From contig JAEZDP010000213.1 of NCBI GenBank assembly GCA_023418055.1, positions 1 through 7,672 on the forward strand: 7,672 bases of DNA. Direction: 5' to 3'. This stretch comes from Acidobacteriota bacterium. Its GTDB lineage: Bacteria; Acidobacteriota; Vicinamibacteria; Vicinamibacterales; Vicinamibacteraceae. The notes under the pieces are model-generated. The model was not told the origin of the DNA. It was given only the letters and a program-made list of their open reading frames with translations, and ran no database searches. Positions 1 to 6,785 of the stretch are shown here, one piece after another. Position numbers and translations under genes: made by a program. Each line of letters opens with the position of its first letter. The stretch's first letter is position 1.

Positions 1-2096
1 GCTTCGAGATCACCGAAACCGACCCGGCCTCATACGTGCGATGTGCCGACTTCCTGAACGCCAACGGCGCCGAACTGGTCTGCCTCCAGCACGAGTTCGG
101 CATCTTCGGCGGAAAGGCCGGCAGCCACCTGTTGCTGTTGCTGCGGGCACTGCGCATGCCGGTGGTCACGACGCTGCACACGATCCTGAGCGCGCCGAGT
201 CCGGCTCAGCGCCGAGTGATCGACGAACTGTCGACCCTCTCGCGGCGGCTCGTCGTGATGAGCAAGCACGGCCGTGGCGTGCTCCACGACGTCTACGGAG
301 TGGCCTCCGATCGCATCGTGGTGATTCCCCACGGCATCCCCCTGGTGCCTGAGACCCTCGTGAGCAAGCAGCGCCTCGGCGTCAGCGGACGCGCCGTGCT
401 GCTGACCTTCGGGCTGCTGTCGCCCGACAAGGGAATCGAGTTTGTCATTCGCGCGCTGCCAGACATCGTCGCCGCCCACCCGGAGGCGCTGTACATCGTG
501 CTCGGGGCCACCCACCCGCACGTGCGGGACCAGCACGGCGAGGCGTACCGAATCATGATCCAGACGCTGGCGCGTGAACTCGGCGTCGAGGACCACGTCA
601 TTTTCGACGATCGGTTCGTCAGCCAGGAGGAGCTCAACGAGTACCTGGGCGCGACCGACATCTACATCACACCGTACCTGAACCCGGAGCAGAGCACGTC
701 GGGCACGCTTGCCTATGCGGTGGGGTCGGGCCGCGCGGTGATTTCGACGCCGTATGTGTATGCCCGCGAGCTGCTGGGCGGTGACCGCGGCCTCATCGTG
801 CCACCGCGCGACGCCGAGGCGATTGCCTCCACCGTCATCGACCTGCTGGGCGACGAGGCGAAGCGCGAGGCCCTTCGCCAGCGCGCGGCGCTGCACGGCC
901 GTACGATGCTCTGGCCGGCGGTGGGGCGGCAGTACGTCGAGTGCTTTGAGGACAGCGTCCGCACACACGGCAGCGTCGCTGGCGAACTGCGCGCCGCGCG
1001 CACCGCGTTCACGCGGCTGGCGAGCCTGCCGGAGGTGGATCTCCGGCACCTGCAGGCACTCAGCGACGACACCGGGCTCCTTCAACATGCCAGCTTCTGC
1101 GTGCCGCGCTACGGCGAAGGCTACTGCCTCGACGACAACGCCCGCGGCCTGCAATTGATGGCGCGACTGGAGGATGCCGGCACGGGCGACCTCCCCGCGG
1201 TGCGAAGGCTCGCCGCGCGGTACCTCGCGTTCACCTACGCGGCCTTCGACGAGTTGCAGGGACGCTTCCGCAATTTTCTCTCCTACCAGCGGACGTGGCT
1301 CGAGTCGGTCGGCTCGGAGGATTGTCACGGTCACGGCATCCAGGCGCTCGGCACGGTGATTGGCCGCGCCGCCGACCCGGGCAGCATCCACCTGGCCCTC
1401 CGGCTGTTTCACGCGGCACTGCCGGCTGCGGACGCCTTCACCAGCCCTCGCGCGTGGGCCACGACACTGCTCGGCATCGACGAGTACCTCAGGGCATTCG
1501 GTGGCGAATCCCGAGTGCAGGAGGTGCGTGGCCGCCTCGTCGATCGCCTGGCGGCGCTGCATCAGCACGCGAGCAGGTCCGACTGGCCCTGGTTCGAGGA
1601 CCAGCTGACCTATGCGAACGCTCAGCTGCCACACGCGCTCATCGCGTCGGGCGCTTCGATGAAGCGTGACGACGTCGTCGCCACGGGCCTCGGGGCGCTC
1701 GCGTGGGCGATCGACCTGCAGACGGCGGACGGGCGATTCGCGCCGATCGGCACCAATGGCTTCGCGGTCCGCGGCGGCGCGCAGGCGCAGTTCGACCAGC
1801 AACCCATCGAGGCGGCCACCACGATCGCGGCGTGCCTCGATGCGGCACGCGTCACCGGGGACACCGCGTGGCTCGACCGGGCTAGTCTCGCGTTCGACTG
1901 GCTGCTGGGCCGAAACCACCTGCAGCAGCCGTTGTACGACGCGGCCACTGGCGGCTGCCGCGACGGCCTGCACCGCGATCGTGTCAACGAGAACGAAGGC
2001 GCCGAGTCGACGCTCGCGTTCCTGCTCGCGCTCACCGACATGCGGGCCCTCCATCCGTCCGTTCTCAGCCGCCCTCTGCAGGCAACCATCTCGTGA
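1..2096 (+). CDS. GT4-type glycosyltransferase fused to C-terminal (alpha/alpha) toroid domain, 5'-partial
   Basis: The gene is cut by the left edge: the frame is open from base 3, and the first in-window starts (GTG at 36) lie inside a conserved segment, so the true start is upstream. Residue numbers count from the GTG at 36. The first ~310 residues form most of a GT-B glycosyltransferase: QHEFGIFGG (19-26), HTILSAPSP (48-56), VIPHGIP (96-102), a donor-domain start with TFGLLSPDKG (124-133), and the sugar-nucleotide region EQSTSGTLAYAVGSG (218-232). Residues ~340-670 resemble an (alpha/alpha) six-hairpin domain: DDNARGL (366-372), WFEDQLTYANAQLPHAL (519-535), FDQQPIEA (586-593), GLHRDRVNENEGAESTLAF (644-662). 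The family usually uses a nucleotide-sugar donor and acts in the cytoplasm; donor and acceptor cannot be read from sequence. Its TGA overlaps the next start by four bases, so it is likely co-translated with the GH130 enzyme. The fold of the C-terminal half is inference; it could be a glycosidase or a glycan-binding module. Confidence 0.9.
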   Translation, partial: FEITETDPASYVRCADFLNANGAELVCLQHEFGIFGGKAGSHLLLLLRALRMPVVTTLHTILSAPSPAQRRVIDELSTLSRRLVVMSKHGRGVLHDVYGVASDRIVVIPHGIPLVPETLVSKQRLGVSGRAVLLTFGLLSPDKGIEFVIRALPDIVAAHPEALYIVLGATHPHVRDQHGEAYRIMIQTLARELGVEDHVIFDDRFVSQEELNEYLGATDIYITPYLNPEQSTSGTLAYAVGSGRAVISTPYVYARELLGGDRGLIVPPRDAEAIASTVIDLLGDEAKREALRQRAALHGRTMLWPAVGRQYVECFEDSVRTHGSVAGELRAARTAFTRLASLPEVDLRHLQALSDDTGLLQHASFCVPRYGEGYCLDDNARGLQLMARLEDAGTGDLPAVRRLAARYLAFTYAAFDELQGRFRNFLSYQRTWLESVGSEDCHGHGIQALGTVIGRAADPGSIHLALRLFHAALPAADAFTSPRAWATTLLGIDEYLRAFGGESRVQEVRGRLVDRLAALHQHASRSDWPWFEDQLTYANAQLPHALIASGASMKRDDVVATGLGALAWAIDLQTADGRFAPIGTNGFAVRGGAQAQFDQQPIEAATTIAACLDAARVTGDTAWLDRASLAFDWLLGRNHLQQPLYDAATGGCRDGLHRDRVNENEGAESTLAFLLALTDMRALHPSVLSRPLQATIS

Positions 2097-3079
2097 CTAC
2101 TTCGTCCCGCTTCCCCGTGGTCTTCCATCGCCACCACGCCAACCCGATCCTCTCTGCGGCCGACTGGCCCTACCCGGTGCATTCCGTCTTCAACCCGGGG
2201 GCGACGCGCCTGCAGGATGGCTCGACCCTCTTGCTCTGCCGCGTCGAGGATCGCCGCGGGCTGTCGCACCTGTGCGTCGCCCGCTCCGCGAACGGCATTG
2301 ACGAGTGGGCGATCGATCCTGAACCGACCTTTCCGTCCGACCCGGAGCGGTATCCAGAAGAGCTCTGGGGCATCGAGGACCCGCGCATCACCTATGTGCC
2401 CGAGCTCTCCCGTCATGTGATCGCCTACACCGCGTTCGGCCGCGGCGGCCCGGGCGTGGCGCTGGCGCTGACTGAAGACTTCCGCCACTTCGAGCGCCTG
2501 GGCGTAGTGATGCAGCCCGACGACAAGGACGCGGCCCTGTTGCCTCGACGCATCGACGGCCATTTCGCACTGCTGCACCGGCCGGTCGCCGACTCTGGGG
2601 CACACATCTGGATGTCGTACTCGCCCGACCTGCGCAACTGGGGTGGCCATCGCCTGGTGCTCAAGGCGCGACGCGGCGGCTGGTGGGATGCCAACAAGAT
2701 CGGCCTCTCGCCGCCTCTGATTGAGACGCCCCGCGGCTGGCTGATGATCTATCACGGCGTGCGGCGCACCGCCTCCGGCTCGATCTATCGCCTCGGCCTG
2801 GCACTGCTCGACCTCGAGCGCCCGGAGGTCCCGCTGCTTCGCAGTGATCCCTGGGTGCTTGGCCCGGAGGCGTCCTACGAGCAGCAGGGCGACGTGCCCC
2901 ACGTGGTCTTCCCCTGTGGGGTCACGGTCGGGGACGACGGTGACACGCTGTCGCTCTACTATGGCGCGGCCGACACGTCGGTGGGCTTGGCGCGGGCGAG
3001 CACCCGTGAGCTCCTGGCGTGGCTGGAGGAGAATGCCGCCCCCGACCCCGACGCCGACACGATGGGGCCCGAGCGGTGA
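2093..3079 (+). CDS. GH130-family glycoside phosphorylase/hydrolase (mannoside-type)
   Basis: This 328-residue protein has the GH130 signature set for a five-bladed beta-propeller: NPGA (34-37), EDPR (95-98), AYTAF (111-115), KDAALLP (145-151), HRP (162-164), WMSYSPDLRNW (173-183), NKIG (201-204), YHGV (220-223), GDVPHVVFPCG (266-276) and YYGAAD (289-294). The length is normal for the family and no signal peptide is visible, so it is probably cytoplasmic. Characterised members phosphorolyse beta-1,4- or beta-1,2-mannosides, releasing mannose 1-phosphate, and some hydrolyse instead; the substrate here cannot be assigned. The start is GTG at 2093, forming GTGA with the upstream stop, which indicates translational coupling. 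With the upstream glycosyltransferase it plausibly makes and recycles the same short mannoside, but that link is inference. Confidence 0.93.
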   Translation: MTTSSRFPVVFHRHHANPILSAADWPYPVHSVFNPGATRLQDGSTLLLCRVEDRRGLSHLCVARSANGIDEWAIDPEPTFPSDPERYPEELWGIEDPRITYVPELSRHVIAYTAFGRGGPGVALALTEDFRHFERLGVVMQPDDKDAALLPRRIDGHFALLHRPVADSGAHIWMSYSPDLRNWGGHRLVLKARRGGWWDANKIGLSPPLIETPRGWLMIYHGVRRTASGSIYRLGLALLDLERPEVPLLRSDPWVLGPEASYEQQGDVPHVVFPCGVTVGDDGDTLSLYYGAADTSVGLARASTRELLAWLEENAAPDPDADTMGPER

Positions 3080-3570
3080 CGACCCGGACCGCCGTGGTCG
3101 AGCCGCGTCACGTCCCCACAGTGGCGGTGCTCGACCTGCTGCCCGACCATCACCTCCTGCTCACAGCCACGTTGCGAGCGCTCGGATGCGACGTGTATCC
3201 AATCGACTGCTCTGGTCGCTGCCCGGAATCGCTCGCCGATCAGCTCTCATTGAAAGGGCCGTTCGATGTCGTGCTCTGGGACCTGTCCGCTGGGACGCCT
3301 GCACATCCGTGGATCCGGGCGCTTGCTGGCTGCAGTGAGAGCATCTTCGGCCGCAGTAGGCTCGTGATAGCCGCCAGCCAGGCGCAGGAGGTTCCGCGAG
3401 CCTTTCGGCATCCAGGCAAGCAGATCCTGACGCTTCTCAAGCCGTTTACGCCGATGACGCTGATGGACGCAGTGAACGCCGCGGTCTCGTGCAGCCGTGA
3501 GACCCAGATCCGCATCACAGCGCCTCTGCCCGAGGCCTCGGATGTCGATGGAAGCGGCCAAAGGCCGTGA
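3076..3570 (+). CDS. Stand-alone CheY-like receiver-domain protein
   Basis: I start this 164-residue protein at GTG 3076, which overlaps the GH130 stop as GTGA; the frame is open further upstream, but that part is arginine-rich and overlaps the GH130 gene. Receiver landmarks appear in order: a beta1 strand VAVLDLLPD (16-24), the probable phospho-acceptor Asp69 in FDVVLWDLSAG, Ser101 at the usual Thr/Ser position (VIAASQAQ), and Lys122-Pro123 (LLKPF) ending beta5. Of the usual acidic pair after beta1, Asp20 is present but the next position is Leu21, so Mg2+ binding and phosphorylation may be weakened. About 24 residues follow with no DNA-binding or enzymatic output domain. A role in controlling the glycan enzymes is inferred from the operon only. 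It could be a CheY-type relay or a pseudo-receiver. Confidence 0.82.
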   Translation: MTTRTAVVEPRHVPTVAVLDLLPDHHLLLTATLRALGCDVYPIDCSGRCPESLADQLSLKGPFDVVLWDLSAGTPAHPWIRALAGCSESIFGRSRLVIAASQAQEVPRAFRHPGKQILTLLKPFTPMTLMDAVNAAVSCSRETQIRITAPLPEASDVDGSGQRP

Positions 3571-3632
3571 CCTCCCACGCCGCGCAGAAGCCCACGGCGG
3601 CGAGGTCGCCTTCGAGCGTGCTGCGGCTGTTC

Positions 3633-3652
3633 GATTGGGGACGTCGCCAATC
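3633..3652. repeat. Inverted repeat upstream of the AI-2E-family gene
   Basis: Arms GATTGG (3633-3638) and CCAATC (3647-3652) pair perfectly around an 8-base loop. It lies in the 117-base gap between the receiver gene and the transporter start at 3688. No T-run follows in either direction, so it is not a convincing intrinsic terminator. It could be a weak transcript hairpin or an operator half-site pair, or chance. Nothing else is recognisable in this gap. Confidence 0.25.
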
Positions 3653-3687
3653 TGGCCCGAGGGCGTAGAGTCTTCCCGTGGTCTGCC

Positions 3688-4904
3688 ATGGGTGATGCGC
3701 CGCACCGCTCGACGCCGTGGCTCACGTTCGCCGGCTGCGTACTGGTGATCGCGGTGCTGTACTGGGCGCAGGCCGTCCTGGTACCGATCGCACTGGCGAT
3801 TCTGTTGACGTTTGTGCTCACCCCGCCGGTGAGCTGGCTCGAGCGGTGGGTGGGCCGCGTCCCTGCCGTGCTGCTGGCCGTCACGCTGCTCTTCTCGATC
3901 CTTGGTGTCGCCGGGTGGGGGTTGTCGCGTCAACTCTAGACCATCTGGCCGAGGACCTTCCCCGCTACCGGGTCAACATCCTGGCCAAGATTGCCGACGT
4001 GCGCGTCGCCGGACGGGGCGGGTCCGTGCAGAAGTTGCAGGAGACCATCGAGGGCATCAGGAGCGATCTCGGGAAGTCGGACATGCTGCCAGAGACGACC
4101 TCGCGGGCGGTCGTGTTTGCCCCTGAGCAGCTCGCAGGCTATTCGACCTTCGCATGGCTCGGCCCGGTCGTCGGTCCGCTGGGAACAGCCGGCCTCGTGG
4201 TCGCGATGGTGGTCTTCATGCTGCTCGAGCGACGGGACCTTCGCGACCGGCTGATCGGCCTGTTCGGGCACGGTCGCCTCACCGTGACCACAAAGGCGTT
4301 CGAGGAGGCGGGGACGCGTGTCAGTCGCCAGCTGCTGATGCAGTCGCTCGTCAATCCGGTGTATGGCATCGTGGCCGGGCTGGGACTGTACATGCTGGCC
4401 GTTCCCTACGCCCTGGTCTGGGCGACGCTCGGCGCGACGCTGCGGTTCATTCCGGACGTCGGTCCGGTGGTCGGCGCCGGCGCGCCGATCCTGATCAGCC
4501 TCGCCGCGCTCGAGGGCTGGACCGGTCCGCTATCGGTGATCGGGCTGTTTCTGGTGCTCGAACTGTTCACCAACCTCGTGCTCGAAACGATGCTCTATGC
4601 CGGCGCCGCTGGTGTCTCGCAGGTGGCCCTGCTTGCGTCGGTGGCGTTCTGGACGTGGCTGTGGGCCCCGGCAATCGAGCGTGGCGCCGGGAACTACGGG
4701 ACGGCGGCGGGCACCGCGACTCGTGGCAAGTCAACGGTGAAGACACATCCCGTTCGGGCCAGGTTGCGCGCCGAGATGCGGCCTTTGTTGGCTTCGACAC
4801 CCCAGCGGCTGAATGCCAAGCCCAAGCCCATGCCGGTCCGATCGGCACTGCGCTGTGCGAACGGGCGAAACAGCTCCTCGGCGTGGCCGTCTGGCAAACC
4901 GTGA
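3688..4904 (+). pseudogene. AI-2E/PerM-family membrane transporter, frameshifted and lacking its usual C-terminus
   Basis: From ATG 3688 the protein starts with typical AI-2E-family membrane segments: YWAQAVLVPIALAILLTFVL, then LERWVGRVPAVLLAV and GWGLSRQL. That frame stops at TAG 3937-3939. The homology resumes at once in another frame as DHLAEDLPRYRVNILAKI (from 3939), so one base is missing or two are extra around 3936-3938. The second frame carries the rest of the family pattern: GPLGTAGLVVAMVVFMLLER, LRFIPDVGPVVG, FLVLELFTN and SVAFWTWLWAP, ending near 4671. The family usually continues with a hydrophobic segment and a cytoplasmic tail; here there is arginine- and proline-rich sequence antisense to the histidine kinase, open to 4904. 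Intact members are multi-pass inner-membrane transporters. Two lesions suggest a pseudogene, though the frameshift alone could be a sequencing error. No strong ribosome binding site is seen. Confidence 0.8.
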
Positions 4905-5782
4905 CACTCGTCTTCGATCTCGATCAGCACGCGCTCTGCGCGTGCCGACACCCGGAGCGTCACTGTGGTTCGAGGCCGGGTGAACTTGAACGCGTTCTGG
5001 AGCAGGTTGCCAACGACTGCAGCGAGCACCTGGCGGTCGGCCTCGATGACCACATCGGGCTCGATAGGCAGCACGGTCAATGTGAGGCCGCGCGCGTTGG
5101 CCTCCAGACTCGCGGCCGGCGCTAGGTCGCCGATGAACTCGGTCACGACGAGCTGCTCGAGGTGCTGAACCGCCTGTGTCAGGCGGATTTCGGCGAGCGA
5201 CCGGCCGACGAGCGCGCGAAGGCCGGTGAGGCTGCGTTGCAGCACCGCGCCCGTGCTCCCTGCGACTCCGACGTTCCCGGTCTTGAGCACCTCGAACGCC
5301 ACGATCGACGTGTTGATCAGGTTCCTGAGTTCATGCGCGAAGTACCCGAGCCGCTCGCTGGCGCGGCCCGTCTCACTGTCGAGTGTGGACTGGTTGCGTT
5401 CGCGCCCATACTCGGTCACGGCACCCGCAATCGCGTCGTCCAGGCAGCGGTTCAGCACGCGGAAGTCGTCGGTGCTGATAGGCGCGTCGGTCTCCACCGC
5501 GAGTTCGGTAATGGCCTGACACACGTCGCCGTACGCGTGGACGACCTGTGAAACGCTGAATCCCTGGAGCAGGAGATCGTGTCCATGCTGTGCCGCGGTC
5601 CGACCGATCTCGGCACTCGAGCTCAGGCGCAGGCGCAAGGTGGTGGCCAGTTGATCGAGGAAGAGCGGCACGCCGTTGTCGACCTCCGGATCACTGCGGG
5701 ACGGCATCGAGCGGTCCCCGACCTTCGCGCGGCACCGCATGATGAGTTCCGCACGGTTGACGAGAATGAACTCATGCAACAT
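4694..5782 (-). CDS. Sensor histidine kinase with RsbR-like N-terminal region
   Basis: I start this 362-residue kinase at ATG 5782 because the conserved-looking helical domain begins at once (MLHEFILVNRAELI) and a G-rich stretch lies just upstream; a GTG at 5851 would add 23 unremarkable residues. Residues 1-130 are helical with no membrane segment and resemble the RsbR-type N-terminal domain of cytoplasmic kinases. The H-box FAHELRNLIN has its His at residue 150. The ATPase domain has an N-box GNLLQNAFKFT (258-268), a G1 box DECHGLP (291-297), an F-box LFRPF (304-308) and a G2 box GMGLGL (317-322). It ends with the usual FTVDLPR followed by a short tail and TAG at 4694-4696. In G1 a His replaces the Gly more often seen after Cys. 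No response regulator is adjacent on its strand; the receiver at 3076-3570 is the only partner candidate here, by inference. Confidence 0.9.
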   Translation of the reverse strand: MLHEFILVNRAELIMRCRAKVGDRSMPSRSDPEVDNGVPLFLDQLATTLRLRLSSSAEIGRTAAQHGHDLLLQGFSVSQVVHAYGDVCQAITELAVETDAPISTDDFRVLNRCLDDAIAGAVTEYGRERNQSTLDSETGRASERLGYFAHELRNLINTSIVAFEVLKTGNVGVAGSTGAVLQRSLTGLRALVGRSLAEIRLTQAVQHLEQLVVTEFIGDLAPAASLEANARGLTLTVLPIEPDVVIEADRQVLAAVVGNLLQNAFKFTRPRTTVTLRVSARAERVLIEIEDECHGLPDGHAEELFRPFAQRSADRTGMGLGLAFSRWGVEANKGRISARNLARTGCVFTVDLPRVAVPAAVP

Positions 5783-5883
5783 ATGGCCCCCGGCGACTGG
5801 TGCCGCGGTCCGAGCGGAAAGGATGTCCTGAATTGCAGATCGCTGCCCCACGAGTGCGCAGTCGCGGCTCGGTCGCGCTTTTC

Positions 5884-5961
5884 CATGGTTCCCCGTAACA
5901 CGTGATTCTCCCCTTCGAGGCGGTGCATCTCGGCGCTGAGTTCGTCATGCTCGCCCAGCCG
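5884..5961 (-). other. In-frame leucine-zipper coiled coil after the TGA of the small membrane protein
   Basis: Directly after the TGA at 5962-5964, the same frame reads RLGEHDELSAEMHRLEGEN and continues HVLRGTM. Counting from that Arg, Leu8, Leu15 and Leu22 are spaced by seven, with Met12, Asn19 and Met26 at the alternating 4-3 core positions. This is a textbook three-heptad zipper with a polar core Asn. The only ATG upstream of the zipper's end is inside it (5928) and lacks a good ribosome binding site, so it is unlikely to be a separate gene. It looks like the C-terminal part of the preceding protein, cut off by a nonsense change or reached by read-through. After 5884 the frame runs on into the kinase without recognisable content, so its true end is unknown. 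Confidence 0.45.
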
Positions 5962-6075
5962 TCACGCTGGATCCTGCGAGTGTGCTTCGTCACGCGACCG
6001 TTGCTTGACCACGTACACGACGCAGAACAGAAGGAACAACAGGACAATGACACCAAGCGCACCATTGATGGACAT
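5962..6075 (-). CDS. Small single-pass membrane protein, 37 residues
   Basis: ATG 6075 is preceded by a near-perfect ribosome binding site, GGAGGG at 6079-6084, three bases before the start codon. The peptide begins MSINGALGVIVLLFLLFCVV, giving one strong membrane helix at about residues 6-23, then a basic and polar tail (KQRSRDEAHS) that should face the cytoplasm by the positive-inside rule. It stops at TGA 5962-5964. The same frame then encodes a coiled coil, so the original protein may have been about 65-75 residues, with an N-terminal anchor and C-terminal helix like PspB-type phage-shock proteins; that comparison is of topology only. The protein family is not recognised. The gene lies upstream of the histidine kinase on the same strand, about 180 bases away. 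Confidence 0.55.
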   Translation of the reverse strand: MSINGALGVIVLLFLLFCVVYVVKQRSRDEAHSQDPA

Positions 6076-6078
6076 AGA

Positions 6079-6084
6079 CCCTCC
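6079..6084 (-). promoter_or_regulatory. Strong Shine-Dalgarno for the small membrane protein
   Basis: GGAGGG on the - strand, three bases before ATG 6075. It is the clearest ribosome binding site in the right-hand part of the window and the main reason to call the 37-codon gene. Confidence 0.6.
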
Positions 6085-6257
6085 GACACAGGCTGGAGCC
6101 TCCCCCGCTCGAGCCGTGCAACGGCGCAGGAAGGCCGGCTGTGCAGCGCCCGTGCTGCCATTGCGCGGCGTCGTGCCGAGCTATCCCAGCATTCTCTGCG
6201 TAGAGCCAGCAGGGTCAGCACCGACCGAAATGGTGAGGCGGCGAGTGGGTGGCCGCC

Positions 6258-6272
6258 GCGCTTGGCAAGCGC
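6258..6272 (-). terminator. Perfect hairpin just after the DUF2188-like gene
   Basis: A 15-base perfect inverted repeat, gcgcttggcaagcgc, starts three bases beyond the TAG (6276-6278) of the - strand gene. It can form a five- to seven-pair GC-rich stem. Position and strength fit a terminator or 3'-end-protecting hairpin, but there is no T-run on the - strand after it, so a classical intrinsic terminator is not supported. The rest of 6085-6275 holds no gene that I recognise. Confidence 0.35.
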
Positions 6273-6275
6273 TGG

Positions 6276-6548
6276 CTAGACATCGTCTGGCCGATGGGTC
6301 GCCAGCTTGATCACGTGGATCCGGTCCTCGGTCAACCACGCATCGACAGCCAGCTCCTGCGCCTTCGCCGTGGCCTGCACGACCGCCTCTTGGTGCGTGG
6401 CGACGGTCGTGTGCGGTTTCTCCGGAACGATGCTGATGTCGTGCTCGCGCACGGCGCTCGGATGCGCGACGAGCACGTCCCCTTCTTGCAAGTTCGACAA
6501 TTCCGCTGACTCGTTCGGGGGTGCGCCGGCATCCTTCATGTGTGACAT
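6276..6548 (-). CDS. Small hypothetical protein, DUF2188-like
   Basis: From ATG 6548 this gives 90 residues; an upstream TTG (6575) and an internal ATG (6539) are alternatives, and AGGA sits rather close to 6548. The N-terminal ~35 residues are polar and probably flexible. Residues 37-85 form a compact alternating domain: a strand HDISIVPEK, a second short strand, a helix QEAVVQATAKAQELAVD, and a closing strand RIHVIKLATH. This order recalls the small DUF2188 fold (strand, strand, Ala-rich helix, strand), but I can assign that only by pattern. There is no signal peptide or membrane segment. Its function is unknown. It is transcribed away from the membrane protein at 6786, with an inverted repeat in the shared upstream region. 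Confidence 0.55.
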   Translation of the reverse strand: MSHMKDAGAPPNESAELSNLQEGDVLVAHPSAVREHDISIVPEKPHTTVATHQEAVVQATAKAQELAVDAWLTEDRIHVIKLATHRPDDV

Positions 6549-6653
6549 GGTCCTGAGTCTGACGCGTGGTGGCAAGACGCGATGCCCTCTTCAGCACACC
6601 CGTCGAGCGTCGTTCGGTCTGGGTGATGAGTCTTGGCGACTGGGGCGATGCCC

Positions 6654-6690
6654 TCGCTGCAGCCGGACGCGCTCCACGAGGCTGCAGCGA
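6654..6690. repeat. 11-bp perfect inverted repeat in a divergent intergenic region
   Basis: TCGCTGCAGCC (6654-6664) and its exact reverse complement GGCTGCAGCGA (6680-6690) are separated by 15 bases. The repeat lies about 105 bases upstream of both divergent genes. Centre-to-centre spacing is 26 bases, between two and three helical turns. No T-run follows. It may be a regulator-binding site or a hairpin in a leader transcript. The rest of 6549-6785 has no recognisable gene. Confidence 0.5.
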
Positions 6691-6785
6691 CAGGAACCGA
6701 GACGGCCCCGCGCGGCGAGACACCACATGCCCCAGGGTGCAGTTATGCACAGATGCGTGGGGCACTCCCGCGATACCGTGGTGGC

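Noticed and set aside
30..2054. 674-codon open frame on the - strand
   Set aside because: It lies antisense to the well-supported glycosyltransferase, is full of Arg/Val/Ala low-information sequence with no recognisable motif, and is a common by-product of G+C-rich coding DNA.
1622..2902. 426-codon open frame on the - strand
   Set aside because: It is antisense to the toroid domain and the GH130 gene, with no motifs and Arg/Ser-rich composition.
3633..3652. Intrinsic terminator after the three-gene operon
   Set aside because: The six-pair stem has no following T-run; kept only as an inverted repeat.
3240..3933. Two - strand open frames of 214 and 228 codons
   Set aside because: They overlap the receiver and transporter genes antisense and resemble shadow translations.
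3925..3945. Programmed -1 frameshift in the AI-2E-family gene
   Set aside because: There is no slippery heptamer at the junction, no obvious downstream structure, and the gene has also lost its C-terminus; decay or sequence error is simpler.
5162..5551. 129-codon open frame on the + strand
   Set aside because: It is antisense to the histidine kinase H-box and N-terminal region.
5962..5964. TGA as a selenocysteine codon
   Set aside because: I see no clear bacterial SECIS-type hairpin directly after it and no family reason for selenocysteine between an anchor and a coiled coil.
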